Assembly: GCA_009746045.1 (NCBI GenBank)
Contig: RPFO01000418.1
Location: 2,295,334 to 2,359,333 of the forward strand
Length of the DNA: 64,000 nt
Source: Mesostigma viride
Taxonomy: Eukaryota > Streptophyta > Mesostigmatophyceae > Mesostigmatales > Mesostigmataceae
Direction: 5' to 3'
The translations under genes were made by a program, and so were the position numbers. This document shows, in pieces, positions 14,015-27,700 of this stretch. The notes below the pieces were generated by a model. That model saw only the letters and a program-made list of their open reading frames with translations. It ran no database searches and was not told the origin of the DNA. The number at the start of each line of letters is the position of its first letter. The stretch's first letter is position 1.

Positions 14015-15730
14015 ATGGCGCAACGCCGCCCATCCCTTCTGGGACGAAAGCTTGATTTAGACGACGGGGATGACGGGGATGACAGGCAAGCGAGGACGGA
14101 GATGGCTAGACGTGGTGACGATAGAGCCGGTGCCCGCGACGGCGCGCGTAGGCTCGCAACAGAGGACAGGCCACTGCGCACCCAGCGGCCTGAGCGGAGA
14201 GAAGAGGAGCGTCTCCTGTCTAGGCCCTCGACAGCCGGCGACAGGGACGACGAGGACTCGTCTCGTCGGAGGAGACAGCGCGGGACGCAGGGCCGGAACT
14301 GGAGGCAGATGGCGGCCGAGGAGGCGCGAGACGATACCGACCACGAGCTGGAACGAGAGCGGCCCAAGACTCTATTAGAAGCCAAGCGCTTCCAGCAGCT
14401 GCGAGAGGCCGAGGTAGACCCGGGGGCCCCTGGTACGCCCCACTCCCCGGGCAAGAAAGCGTTCTCCATCTTCGGCCGGGGCAGCTTCAAGAGCACGGGC
14501 GCCCGGTTGTCGAAACCGGGCAGCAAGACGGCGGAACGTGACGATGAAGACGTCGGTGTGCTGGAACGTGCGGCGCAGAGGAGGAACTGGGACAAGCGCC
14601 CCAGCCAATCGGGCGACGTCGACGGCGCCCGTGGAGCGCGCAGCCGTGACCGTGCCGGGAGTGTCGATGGCAGCAGGGACCGGGACGGGGATGGGGAGGG
14701 TGATGGGGAGCGGCTGCGTGGGCGGGAGCGTGCGGGCAGTGTGGGGCGGGGCCGGGACAGGGAGAGAGCGAGGGCCGACGATCTGGCGCGTGCACGGGAG
14801 GAGTTCAATCGTGACGACAGCGTGGGGGCGCGCCGGCGGTCGTCCGCTGCTGGCCGTGACGGCGGCAGGACTTACGACGACGACGACGATGCGCGGGACA
14901 GAAGGGCGGGTGATGACGACTTGAGGATCGGGCGGTTTGGATCTGGGCGCATCTCTGGCCAAGAGTCGGTTCATCAGAATAGTCACGACAGCGATGAGGA
15001 CACGCTGGCCTATGGCGGCGCGCGCCGCAAGTGGCCGAGTCGCGAGCAAGTCGCCAAGGAAAGGGGGGAGGATGGGAGCGGGCGGGAGCGGGACTTGCAC
15101 GTGGACAAAGACAGGGAGGACGAGGAGGACGGGAGGGATAAGAGGAAGGAAGGGTCGGGCGAGGAGGAGGACGAGGGCGACGTGGTCCGTGTGAGGTCGT
15201 TTGCGCAGCGGTGGCTGGGCACGGGGAGGGGGCGGGGCGTCGCAGGTACGACGACGCGGCTGTGGCAGCGGGCGATCTCGGGGGTCTCGTCCGCCACCCT
15301 GAGGGGGACCGGGGGTGGGACAGGTGGCGCCACAGGGGGGGACGGCATCCGCCGCCCGTTGCTGCTCGAGCACCCATTCGACGTGGAGGATAAGGACGGG
15401 CCGGGGGTGGGCGGGTCGGGGCCCACGCCCGGGCCATCGCTGGCCAAGACCCCCAGCAGGATGATCCGCCGCACGCCTGCCAGGGAGCAGGCCGGGGGGG
15501 GGGATGCGAAGGAGGGGGGGCAGGGGGACGCAGCGGCGCAGGGGGGGGCGGCCGCGCCGGGGGGGTCGCCCAAGCGAGCGGAGCCGGGGGGCCCCGAGCG
15601 TTTAAGGACTGACCGTGTGAACTTGGGAGATGGCACGGAGGAGTTTGGGAGCCCCCGTGCTGGGTTTATGGGGGGGGCGGGCGCTCCACCGTCGGGCATG
15701 GGCGCGGAAGAGGCCGAGTCCTTCACCAAG
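14015..15730 (+). CDS. CC2D2A: CC2D2A exon 1: disordered, Arg/Asp-rich N-terminus
   Basis: The exon encodes 572 residues dominated by Arg, Asp, Glu, Gly and Ser, with one more ordered patch around [20 protein letters not shown]. It ends phase 0 at TTCACCAAG|GTGAGG, matching the phase-0 acceptor of exon 2. No family signature marks it as CC2D2A, so it could belong to a separate gene ending at the stop at 15772. Confidence 0.7.
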
Positions 15731-18700
15731 GTGAGGGGGGTGGATTTTATGGGTTCAGCCCTTCAGCAGTAGAGGGACTTGGGGTCATCAAGGCGAACCA
15801 TTGCGCGTGATGGAGTCATCACGGTCATCAAGGCTAGCAATGTGAGATTGGCATGAGCATTTCGTCGCCATGGCCACCAAGGCTAGCAGTTCAGGTTTAC
15901 CGGTTGTGCATTTAATAGGGTTTCACCAGTAGTGGCCACCAGGGAAAGTAGTTCAGGTTTAAAGGTTCTGCATTACACAGGGTCGCACCCAACGTGGCCA
16001 CCAAGGTGACCAGTTCAAGGGCTGGAAATGACAGCGCGTATAGGGTCAGCCAGGTGGACCGTTCAAAGGGCTCAAGGTGGAGGGCCTGCGGTCACCTAGA
16101 TGGGGGGCTGGGTGGCTGCCTGCGCTAATTGGTGGCTGCCGCAACCCGAGTGCTGGCTGCTGTGCTGTGCGCCCCTTTCTGCTCTCCTTGTTCGCATCCT
16201 GCTTTCGTTCCTGTCCCCGTGCTGTGGGACAGCACATCTCAGTACAGTGCACTCCGACAGTTATGCAACAGTTAGGCCACGGCGGATTAGCCTGTGAGTG
16301 ACTGAACGGGCTCATGCATGCATTACCCATGAGACAACCATGATGGGTTACATGCCCATGGGTTTGCATGCATGAGTTTGTTTGCTTTCACCCGCCTCCC
16401 CCCTTGCCCGCTTGCTCAACGGCCCGCTTGCGCTCATGCCCGCTTACCCACGTGCCTACTTGACCGTTTTACCATCCCTGGCTGCCACCCACGCCTGCCA
16501 GGTGGCGACGGGCCACCCCGTCGGCGCGGTCTTCGCCATCCCTCTCAGTGAGGCGGCCACGCTAGTGAAACACGCCAGCGACCCCGTGCCGGATGAGAGC
16601 ATCAAGGCGGTGCTGCGCAGCGGGGGGCACGACGCAGGGCTCAGCCTGTACACGGAGGAGGACGGGTACTACGTTCGGCACCGCCCATGGGTGACGGATG
16701 CCAATCTGTGTCGGATGGAACGACGGGTGCTCCATGAGGTGGCCGCGGGGGCGGAGCGGCGGCGTGCGCTGGCTCAGAAAGGGGTCAACCCCCAGGGGTA
16801 CCTCGGCCCTCGCGGCGGTCCGGCCGACGAGAACAACAACGAGAATAATCCTGGCAACGCAACGGACGCGGCCTCGGTGGCCCAATCGCTCGCAGAGAGG
16901 GACGCGCGTAACGCGGCCGCGCTGGCGTCCGTGGTCCCGTCCCCCATGTCGTCCGACTGGCGGCGCGTCCAGCGGGGGTATTGGTTCGCCAGCAACGGCC
17001 GGCTGCACGCGCTTCCCGACGCGACCAAGGGCGGGCTGTCGCGGCCCCCGTACATCTTCAACGAGAACGCCAAGTACCTGAGGAGGGTGCGGGTTGACCC
17101 GAATGCGACCCGCGTGGCCAGGATGGACGTGAGCTATTGGCTGGACGTGGAGATCGTGCGCATCGAGATGGCCGCGCATCGGCTCATGATCCGGGAGGAG
17201 TGCCTGGCCGTGGAGTTGCTGGAAGGGTGGGTGGTGCAGTGGACGCTAGTGCGTGTGCGCTTTTCTCGGGTATGCTTGTGTGTCATTATACGGCAGCAGT
17301 GCCTGGTCGTGGAGTTGCTGGAAGGGTGGGTGGTGCAGTGGACTCTAGTGCGTGTGCGCTTTTCTCGGGTATGCTTGTGTGTCATTATACGGCAGCAGTG
17401 CCTGGCCATGGACTTGCTGGAGGGGTGGGTGGTGGAGTGGGCGCTAGTGTGTGTGAGCTTTTCTCTGGTATGCTTGTGTGTCATTATACGGCAGCAGTGC
17501 CTGGTCGTGGAGTTGCTGGAAGGGTGGGTGGTGCAGTGGGCGCTAGTGCGTGTGCGCTTTTCTCGGGTATGCTTGTGTGTCATTATACGGCAGCAGTGCC
17601 TGGCCATGGACTTGCTGGAGGGGTGGGTGGTGGAGTGGGCGCTAGTGTGTGTGAGCTTTTCTCGGGTATGCTTGTGTGTGTGGTGACGCGTGGAGGAATG
17701 TCTCACACAAGAGCTGTTGAAGGTCTGGGTGGTAGAGCGTAGGGTATTGTATTTGTCTGTTCGAGCATAGGGTATTGCTATTTTTAATGTCCGTTAGTGC
17801 GCAGGGTTTTGTAATGTCTGTGTCTTCCGTGACATCTTGTAAACATGCCTGCCTGTGGTCTGTGTCATTGTATGTGGACAGTGGCTTGCGATGGATCTTT
17901 AGGAGAAGTTAGAACAGGAGCGCGGATGGGAGTGGCAATGCCCCTGTCCTCTGGTTGCGCTTTGTCCCACATGTTCCTGACTCTGGTGTATGTCATGACA
18001 AGGGAGGAGTGGCTCGTGCTGGAGGGCTGTGGGTGGGTGGGTGGGTGGGTGGGTGGGTGGGTGGGTGGGTGGGTGGGTGGGTGGGTGGGGGCGGGCGGGC
18101 GGGCGGGCGGGCGGGCGGGCGGGCGGGCGGGCGGGCGGGCGGCGGGCGGGCGGGCGGGCGGGCGGGCAGGCGGGCGGGCGGGCGGGCGGGCGGGCGGGCG
18201 GCGGCGGCGGGCGGGCGGGCGGGCGGGCGGCGGCGGGCGGGCGGCGGGCGGCGGGCGGGCGGGCGGGCGGGGCGGGCGGCGGGCGGCGGCGGGCGGGCGG
18301 GCGGCGGGCGGGCGGCGGCGGGCGGGCGGGCGGGCGGGCGGGCGGGTGGGTGGGTGGGTGGGTGGGTGGGTGGGTGGGTGGGTGGGTGGGTGGGTGGGTG
18401 GGTGGGTGGAGTATTTTAAGGGCTGTGGGTGGAGTGGCAAGTGTTTCTACTCAGGCCTTTGGTTAAACCTGGCCGAATCTGCCTATCTCAAGCTGTGGGT
18501 GTATTGCCTCACTATCCAACAATTTGGGGAAGGATCTTCCACACACCCTGCTCCCTCCCTGACCCGTCCCCACCCCGTAGGTGCTTTGGCTCACCCACGC
18601 CTCCTTCCTACCCCTTTGCTTCCAACCTTAGCTCCCCCCACGCTTCCCTTCCACCCCCCGCCCCTCGCTTGTGCCTTCTAACACCCCCTGCCACAGCTAC

Positions 18701-21700
18701 AAGGAGTTCAAGAAGAAAGAGCGCGCAGGCCTTGTCGCGTTTTACGCGGAGAAGCTCAAGGGGCTTGAGGCCGGGCTGGCGGACGCCCGTCACGAGCTGG
18801 CGGCGGCGCATCTGGAGACGGACGTGAGTGAGCTGGAGGCGCGCATCAGGGTGATGGAGGCGGAGGTGGAGGAGATGCGGGCGCTGCGGGACGCAGAGGC
18901 GCTGCGCGGCATTGAGATGATCCGGCGGCTGCGCGAGCTGTACGCGATGATCGAGAAGGTGAGGGCGGGGGTGGGGGGAGGTGGGGGTACATTGGGGAGG
19001 GGGGTGGAGAATCGTTTTTATCATCATCTAGAGGAGCTGTGTACGATGATCGAGAAGGTGAGGGGGGGCACATGTAGAGGGGTTTGTAAAGCCATTTTCA
19101 TGGTCATATAGAGGAGCTTCACGCGATGATCGAGAAGGTGAGAGGGTGGGGGGGTGGGGAGGGAGAGGGGCTACACGCAAAGGGGTTAGTAGAAGTACGA
19201 CTTTGCAAGGGAGCTGGACACTGATCGAGAAGATGAAAGGGGAAGGGGGGGGCGAAGGGAGAGAGACTACAAGGTGAAGGGTATGTACAAGTATGACAAT
19301 GTGAGGGCGCTGTACACAACTATCGAGAAGGTGACAGCATTTTCACAATCCAACGCAAGGCAAGGGGGGTGCCTTGCGAAGCCATATGAGGAAGGGAAGG
19401 AAGGTGGGGGTAGCCACATAGAGGGGGGGTTGTCGAACCATTCTCTCGTTGCCATCCAGAGATCTGTACAAGATGGTCGAGAAGGTGAGGGTTTGAGGGA
19501 AGGGGGAGGGGTTATTGGTGAAGGGGTTAGTAGAAGTTTTTTGCTTCATGACACGTGAGGGAGTTATACGGATGATCAGCGAGGCGAGGAGATGAGAGAG
19601 AAATGGTGTGGTTGTGTTTGGGTCCCGAGTACAGGGGTAGCATTATCTCACATGTCTGGGTCAAGGATCTGTACATGATGATCGACAAGGGAGGATGGGA
19701 GGGAAGTTGGCCAGGTGCCAAGAAGGGGGTGCACCACCCCAACTCTTATCCACTAGCCAATGAGCTGTGTGCTATGATTGACAAGGTGAGGGAAGGAAGG
19801 GGCCAAGAGAAAGAACCCAGGGGGGAAGGCAGCAATGTGCAGATCGCTATGGGAATGGTCGAATCCAGGGACGGAAGACAGTCAGAGCTGACGTTTGCAG
19901 ATTGTAATAGATTTGCGCAGAACATGAATTTGTGTCCCGCCCGCCGCCGCCCTCCCCTTCCCCTTGCCCCTCCCCCCCCCCCCCCCCCCCTTTATTTTCT
20001 ATCCTCTTCTTTCTTTTCAGTCCTTTGCCTTATTTCTCCGAAACGCGCTTACCTGACTGTGCTTCTACATTTTGTCATCCTTCGGCAAGCATCTAGACGT
20101 GTCCTGCAAGTATTTCTCAGCTTCTCCATATCCCTCCAGGTTTGTGCTTTTCTTATTGTCGGTACGCAACTTTCCCTACTCACACCCTCCTCCTTTCCCT
20201 GTATTCGCGATGTTCTTCAGTGGGATGAACGTTCCCTACTCACACCCTCCTCCTTTCCCTGTATTCGCGATGTTCTTCAGTGGGATGAACGTTGCCTACT
20301 CACACCCTCCTCCTTTCCCTGTATTCGCGATGTTCTTCAGTGGGATGAACGTTGCCTACTCACACCCTCCTCCTTTCCCTGTATTCGCGATGTTCTTCAG
20401 TGGGATGAACGTTGCCTACTCACACCCTCATCCTTTCCCTGTATTCGCGATGTTCTTCAGTGGGATGAACGTTCCCTACTCACACCCTCCTCCTTTCCCT
20501 GTATTCGCGATGTTCTTCAGTGGGATGAACGTTCCCTACTCACACCCTCCTCCTTTCCCTGTATTCGCGATGTTCTTCGATCCCTGTATTCGCGATGTTC
20601 TTCAGTGGGATGAACGTTGCCTACTCACACCCTCCTCCTTTCCCTGTATTCGCGATGTTCTTCAGTGGGATGAACGTTGCCTACTCACACCCTCCTCCTT
20701 TCCCTGTATTCGCGATGTTCTTCGATCCCTGTATTCGCGATGTTCTTCAGTGGGATGAACGTTGCCTACTCACACCCTCCTCCTTTCCCTGTATTCGCGA
20801 TGTTCTTCGATCCCTGTATTCGCGATGTTCTTCAGTGGGATGAACGTTGCCTACTCACACCCTCCTCCTTTCCCTGTATTCGCGATGTTCTTCAGTGGGA
20901 TGAACGTTCCCTACTCACACCCTCCTCCTTTCCCTGTATTCGCGATGTTCTTCGATCCCTGTATTCACGATGTTCTTCAGTAGGATGAACGTTGCCTACT
21001 CACACCCTCCTCCTTTCCCTGTATTCGCGATGTTCTTCAGTGGGATGAACGTTCCCTACTCACACCCTCCTCCTTTCCCTGTATTCACGATGTTCTTCAG
21101 TGGGATGAACGTTGCCTACTCACACCCTCCTCCTTTCCCTGTATTCGCGATGTTCTTCGATCCCTGTATTCACGATGTTCTTCAGTAGGATGAACGTTGC
21201 CTACTCATACCCTCATCCTTTCCCCTATTCGCGATGTTCTTCAGTGGGATGAACGTTGCTTGTGGGTAAGCTTATGCGTATGCGAACCTCCCTGAAACGA
21301 ACATGACAACATATGCCACCGTGTCATGAACTAGTTTCCAGCTGGTTTGAACCCCCTCCCCCCCCAGGTGTGTGCGGACCATTCACCCTGGTTTTCCGAA
21401 CCTACCTGAACACATGCCACTGTCATGAACCTGTTTTCAAATGTTCTTTCGCCCCCCTTCCCCCCCAGGTGCGGGAGGACCATTCACCCTGTTCATTCAC
21501 AGCTCCCTGAAACGAACATGACAGCCCATGCCACTGTCATGGACCGGTTTTCAACTGGTTTTCGATCGACTTTTTGCCCCCCCCCCCCCCCCCCCCCACA
21601 GGTACGGGCGGACCAAGGCTTCAGCAGCAGCCAGCTCAAGCTGGTCATGAAGAAAGTGGAGCCCGACGCGGACGACAGCATCACTGAGGCGATGGAGCGC

Positions 21701-24700
21701 GAGCGCGAGGCGGAGGAGCTGCAGACGCGGCTGGACCAAGCCGAGAAGGAGCACGGCGCCCATGTGTCACGCGAGCTGCGGGCGTACGAGGCGGAGCTCA
21801 AGGAGTTGGAGGCGCGCGTCAAGGCAGAGGAGGTGCGTGGTTGATTGTAGGGAGGCAGTGTGTATTATTGTAGAGTATAGTGTATACTGTGATAGGACAG
21901 GCCCGGAGGTGAACCGGTGGCGAGCCGTGGGCACTCCATGCATGTTCTACCCAAGTGAGGGCACAACTTGCATTCGACCCGTTTCGATGGCCATAATTTG
22001 TAAACCTTTGGTCGTCACGCCTTGGGTTTCAGGTGCATTGACACATGCCATCTGCTACACTTTTGTGTGTCTGTGAACCTTTGGGCGGCACGCGGTCGGT
22101 TTCAGGTGCATTGACACACGCCATCTGTTATCCATATCCTTCTGTGTGTTTATACGGTGGTCTGTGGCGACCTATCGGTTTATCGCCTATTGGTGGAGCC
22201 TTGCCCCATGTCTACTTGCCTTCAATGAACGATCCTGCACTCTGCTTTTTGGGGGGGGGGCATCGCTTGATCCTTGGCTACTTGTACGTAATGCCCCATG
22301 GCTACTTGTATATAACGAGCCGTCTTCTCCTTCGCCTTTATGACATCGGATCGATACGTCCAGGCCCGCTTTGAGGCCGACTGCGCGTACCGGCGGCAGC
22401 GCCAGCTGGAGGAGCTGCAGGAGGGGCTGCCCACCAACCTCGACAAGTAAGCATCCGATGAGGACCGACTGTCATGACATGATGATCCAGCGCTCATCCA
22501 ACAACATGAACCCTGAAACTTACACCCACTAACCTGGATAAGTAAGCAAATCCGATAAGTATCTTTGGTCATACCATGCTTCTAATAATACTAATTCTAA
22601 TAATACTAATTCTAATAATACTAATTCTAATAGTACTCATTCTAATAATGCTTCTAATAATACATGAAGGATTTACGAGGGCATTCTCCTGTGAATGATT
22701 AGAAAGTGCAGCAAATTGCGGATCGAAGTTACCAGTTGGATAATGGACTCTAGACACAAGGGCGTGAATCGACAGCAGAATGTAAGGAATTCAGCTCCGG
22801 CCTCTGCTGCCCAACTGGTATCCTTGTCGAGGCTGTGCATGTGCACGTGATTCATTTTTTGTTGTATGCTGAACAACAAGCCCCCGCTGGCGTTTCCTTG
22901 AGCATTCCCACCCATTCATGCATATATCCCAATATGTGTCTCATTCGGCACACCCACCCACTGCCTGGACACCTACCCTCTGGCCCGCCTTCCAGGGACG
23001 CGGAGGAAGAGGAGGCGGAGCGTGCTGCGCTGGACGCGCTCAAGCAGCAGCTCGAGGATAAGAAGGTGGAGCCCGAGTGGCCTTCCTTCAACGAGAAGCG
23101 CACGAGAAAGCAGATCCTGGCCGCCATCCGCGCCGACCGGGCCAAGGGGCACCTGGGCAGCCCCTCGCTGGTCCCTGTGCTCGTCGCGGGGCTCCCGCGT
23201 GACGAGGGGGAGAAGCTACCGCCGGGCGAGGCGGCGCGCCGGCGGGACCTGCAGCGGGTGCGGCTGCTGTGCCACCTGTTCGTGAACGGCAAGCCGGTGG
23301 GGCAGACGGAGCCGCGGAGTATCAAGGGGGACCTCAGCCTCGACTGCAAGGAGAGGTTCAGCCTGCAGGTGCGTGGTGGGCCAACCTGCTTTATTATTTC
23401 TGCACAGTGCCCGAAATGCGCAACCATGCTAGTTGTCGCTTTTCTCTCCTGGCCTTGTCCATGGTGGGTTGCGGGGCATGAGGTGGACCACTAGATAAGG
23501 ATGGTCATGTCTGATAAGGTATAGTTAAGTACGGTAAGGAAGGTTAGGTAGATAAGGATGGGCACGCATGATAAGGTATGGTAAGGTTTGCTACGGAGGG
23601 TTTAGTAGTTAAGGATGGCCATGGGGGACTCTCACCTGCAGGTGCATGCTGAAGAAAAGGAGCCAGTGGACATGGTTGCTTTAAAGGGGGCGCGGGACGC
23701 ATTTTTAGAGAAGGTAGTGGTGTGGCTATTATCTTACGACGGTGAAGGAGACGTGCAGCCTGCAGGAATGTGCGGGGGATGGAGGTACAGTATGTTGGGC
23801 CTTCGTCTATGGGATGATGGTGTGTCGTTGGGAGTGGGATGATGTATGAACGAGGAGACGCTCCTCTTGCAGATGCGTGGGTTCGTGCGTGCTTGTCTGA
23901 CGGGTACATCATGGGAGACCTGACATCACTAGTCTTATCACCGCCCACCCACAACGTCTCTTTCATGATCACACATCTCCCATATCCCCTCGTTTCATCA
24001 CAGGTCATCAAGTGGCCGGAGAGCGTGTGCGTGAAGGTCTACGAGAAGGGGCTTCTCTCCAACGCCTTCCTCGGGGAGGTCTTCCTGGGGGTCCCTGGCA
24101 TTGACGGGGGGCCCCTGGCTGACCCGCAGCCCCTCCCCTATCAGTTCACGGGTAATGCCCCCTTCCAGCCGACGTGGCTCGCGGGGGATAACTCGGCCGG
24201 GCTGCACTACACGGCGGGCTCGGTCTACTGCCAGGTGGGTGGCCAGGGCGAACGCTCAGTGGAGAATTGAGGACGTGGGCTTACAGTAGGTACAGGCAGT
24301 TGCAGATGGGAGCTGTTGATTGATGAAAGAAGATGAAATGTGGGCTGGCAGCTGTCCCTCATCGTATTCGATGCAGCAGAATGGTATGGGATATTAGTGG
24401 GCGTGCCGCTTGTTAGGGGGATATTGTGTGTGCTGGACCTTAGTTTTCGGATGTGTATTTGCAGGGTCTTGTTTTTGGATTTTGTTTTTGCTGGATCTGG
24501 TTTTGGGATATTTTACTGTGGGATCTTGTTACGTTTCCCTGAGGCTGGCAGATATCGGCTTGTTCTTGCGTAGAGAGGGGGAAAGCGAAGCGGGGGCCAT
24601 CAGTTTCTGGGATTTTGTCAGTTTTCTGACACAGTGAATTGGCCCGTCGCATGGTTGTGGCAATGTCGCGCAACCAGAGTGGTTGCATAAGTCTGCGGCA

Positions 24701-27700
24701 GTTACCAACTCTGGGTTGTGAACCCGCTGGCGTTGTGCGTACGATTGCGCCAGCTTCAGCCTCCCATTCGCTGCATGGTTTTGCTCCTACGGCTTCGCAA
24801 GGCAACTGCCCAAGCGTTGTGGTGACTAGTATAGTGACCGATGGGTCTAGTACAGCATACTAGTGCTTCGCAAGGCGACCGCCCAAGCGTTGTGGTGACC
24901 AGTATAGTGACCAATGGGTCTAGTATAGCATACTGCGGCTTCACGAGGCGACCCCTGTTGTAGCAGTTGTTGACGCGCTGGCAGGGCATAGGTGGGCGCA
25001 GGTCTTCATAACAAATTAGTAGTGCATCATAGCCCATGGTCCCCGCCCCTCTTCCCTCTCCCCGCTCCTCGCCCCCCTCCCCGCCCCTCTTTCCCCTCCC
25101 CTCCCCTCGCCCCCCTCCCCGCTCGTCGCCCCCCTCCCCGCCCCTCTTCCCTGTTCCCCCCCTCGCAGGTTTCCATCACAAATTGGTCGTGCATCTTGAC
25201 CCATGGCCCACACCCCTCTTCCCCCTCCCCCCCACGCAGGTCCAATGGGGCTCTCGCGCACCGGATGGGACACCACCCGACATGGAAGCGGCGGCCCCCG
25301 CTGCCCCTCCCGTCCCCATCGGCATGCGGCACGCGGCGCCACACCAACGCAAGCAGCTAGGCGCGGCGGGACAGGTAACGCCCACTGTTCTGCCATGAGC
25401 TATCTCACATGATCAGTCTGCGGGTGGGGCATGCCTGGTGGAAAGAAATTTTCTGCTACGTAGGAATACCAATTGTTCTTCGATTCACCTACCACAGGAA
25501 CCTGGAAATCTCTATGGCAATGTCTTTTGTCTAGTCGGGGCCCATAAACTTTCTGGATCCGAATCGTACAACCGAACAGGTAGCGGCTGGGCCAACATAC
25601 GTGGGGAGAGCAGAGGGATTTATTACTGGCATCTGCTCATGCTCTGCGACATTAATGAATGAATTAATTATCACGTAGACTGCGTCACGTGCGTACCAAT
25701 GAAAGAACCTTCAACCCCTATGCACAATGTGAAGGAGGGAGGGCGCCCAAGCTTCTCTCTCTGCCTCAAGTGGGCGGCAGGCCACAGAGCGCTCTCTCCG
25801 CATCATTTTGGTGGTGCAACTGTGGTTGCAATAAAGCTTCGGCATAGCAAAAGCATGGCGGATGCAGTAAGGCTGCCCCGACCACGGTCCAGAGCCCACA
25901 GATAGGCTTTGAACGCATTTAGAGGCGCCAGATTGGGAGAATATACAGGCCTCTCCCGGAGCCTGAGGGTTTTTAGGGACAACCCCCATTCCTGGCATCT
26001 GCTCATGCTCCGCGACATGGTCGACATGCTAGCACATGTTAGGGTGTAGGATTGCCACATGCATGGTCCGTGTTTTCGTTTTTGTGAGCACCTCAGCGCA
26101 ACTGCCATGCAGCGGCACGCGCTACGGCAGTGATGGCACCCACGGCGCAAACCGATGTATAACCAGGCCTGCGCTGGTTGTCTCCTTGACATAACCAGTC
26201 GTTCCCCTACGGTTCTATGTTCCACTGCCCCAAGCATCCACCGGTTGTTCCCCTACGGTTCTATGTTCCACTGCTCCAAGCATCCACCGGTTGTTCCCCT
26301 ACGGTTCTATGTTCCACTGCCCCAAGCATCCACCGGTTGTTCCCCTACGGTTCTATGTTCCACTGCTCCAAGCATCCACCGGTTGTTCCGCTACGACACG
26401 GTATAACCTGGGCTCTATCTAAACGGGTCTACGGGTGCTGGGCGTGCTGTAAGTCAGACCCCTGCAGGTGTGCTGAGCCTAAGACGGATATGGCTGGGGC
26501 ATGCTGCACGCGTTGCCTTGTGTGTATTCCATCGCATCCGTGCAGGTGTCCTCATACAACCTCGTGCAATGGCTAAAGCAGACGGGGATCGACCCCAACG
26601 ACCCGCGCAATGCCGGCGTGCTCGAGCTCATCAAGGTACGTGCTGGGCGCCAGGGTGACCTTGCCATTTCAAATGCTAACCATACGAATAGTTTATAGTG
26701 GTATACTCGTGCACTTACAGAATGCTAGTATTATATAGCGGTATACTAGTACGCTCTACATCATGCTAGTATTATGTAGCGGTATACTAGTACGCTCTAC
26801 ATCATGCTAGTATTATATAGTGGTATAGTAGTACGCTCTACAGCTTAAGTATACAAGTAGTCGAGCCCAACGGCCCGCTTAACTCTGGCGTGCTTGAATG
26901 ATCAAGGGGAGTTGCAGCCGTACCGTAAAATACTCTTGAACGCTGACAAGCCTGCATGTACAAGCCGCACAACATGGAGGCCCCTGCTGCCCCCCCACGC
27001 TACGCTCTTTGCATCAACTGGCTGCTTGTGCCCCGCACGCTCACACATCAACTGTTCTGCACTGCTTGTGCCCGCCCTCCTGCTCTCCCTTCCTGGTCCC
27101 ACGCCTCCGCCCTCCTGCCCTCCCTTCGTGGTCCCACGCGCCCGCCCTCCTGCCCTCTCTTCCCTGCCCCACGCGCCTGCCCTCCTGCCCTCCCTTCCTG
27201 GTCCCACATGCCCAACCGCTTGCCCTCCACAGACGCGGCAGGCGCTGTCCGGCAGCAAGGGCCACCGCATCAACACGGGCGACGAGCTAAACCTGGGCGA
27301 CGGCACCTCCAAGCTGCCCAAGCGCCACCACCTCATCCGCCTGCGGTGGGAGAAGGTGCGCTGTGATGGGGGCACTAGAGCGGCTGTTCTGTCGGTCACT
27401 ATATCTGTTCAGTATACCCCCCAATCCGCCTGCGATTTCGCGAAGGTGCGCTGTTCTGTTGGTTGTTATTGGTGTTGTTGGCGCTGGGGGAAGGTGAGCG
27501 ACCGGTGCCCTAAAAGGGCCGTTCTGTTGGCTGGTTTGGACTTGGCTTGTACTAAATTCCGTGACTCGCTGGGTTTACCTGCCAGGGGAGATGGTGCGCC
27601 AGTTGCGCTAGTCGGTGCGCTAGTTGCATAATGGGGCCGTTCTGTCAGCCACCCTAGCAGGGCGGTGTTTGCGGGAGAAGGTGCACTGGATGGCGGCAAC

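Noticed and set aside
14005-15729. Minus-strand frames of 200-330 codons over exon 1
   Set aside because: They are mirror frames of a GC-rich, Arg/Asp-biased exon. The plus frame has the in-frame upstream stop, ATG and correct donor phase.
17201-17690. CRISPR-like array
   Set aside because: The repeats are directly adjacent 99 bp units with no unique spacers, in a eukaryotic gene. The same holds for the other tandem arrays.
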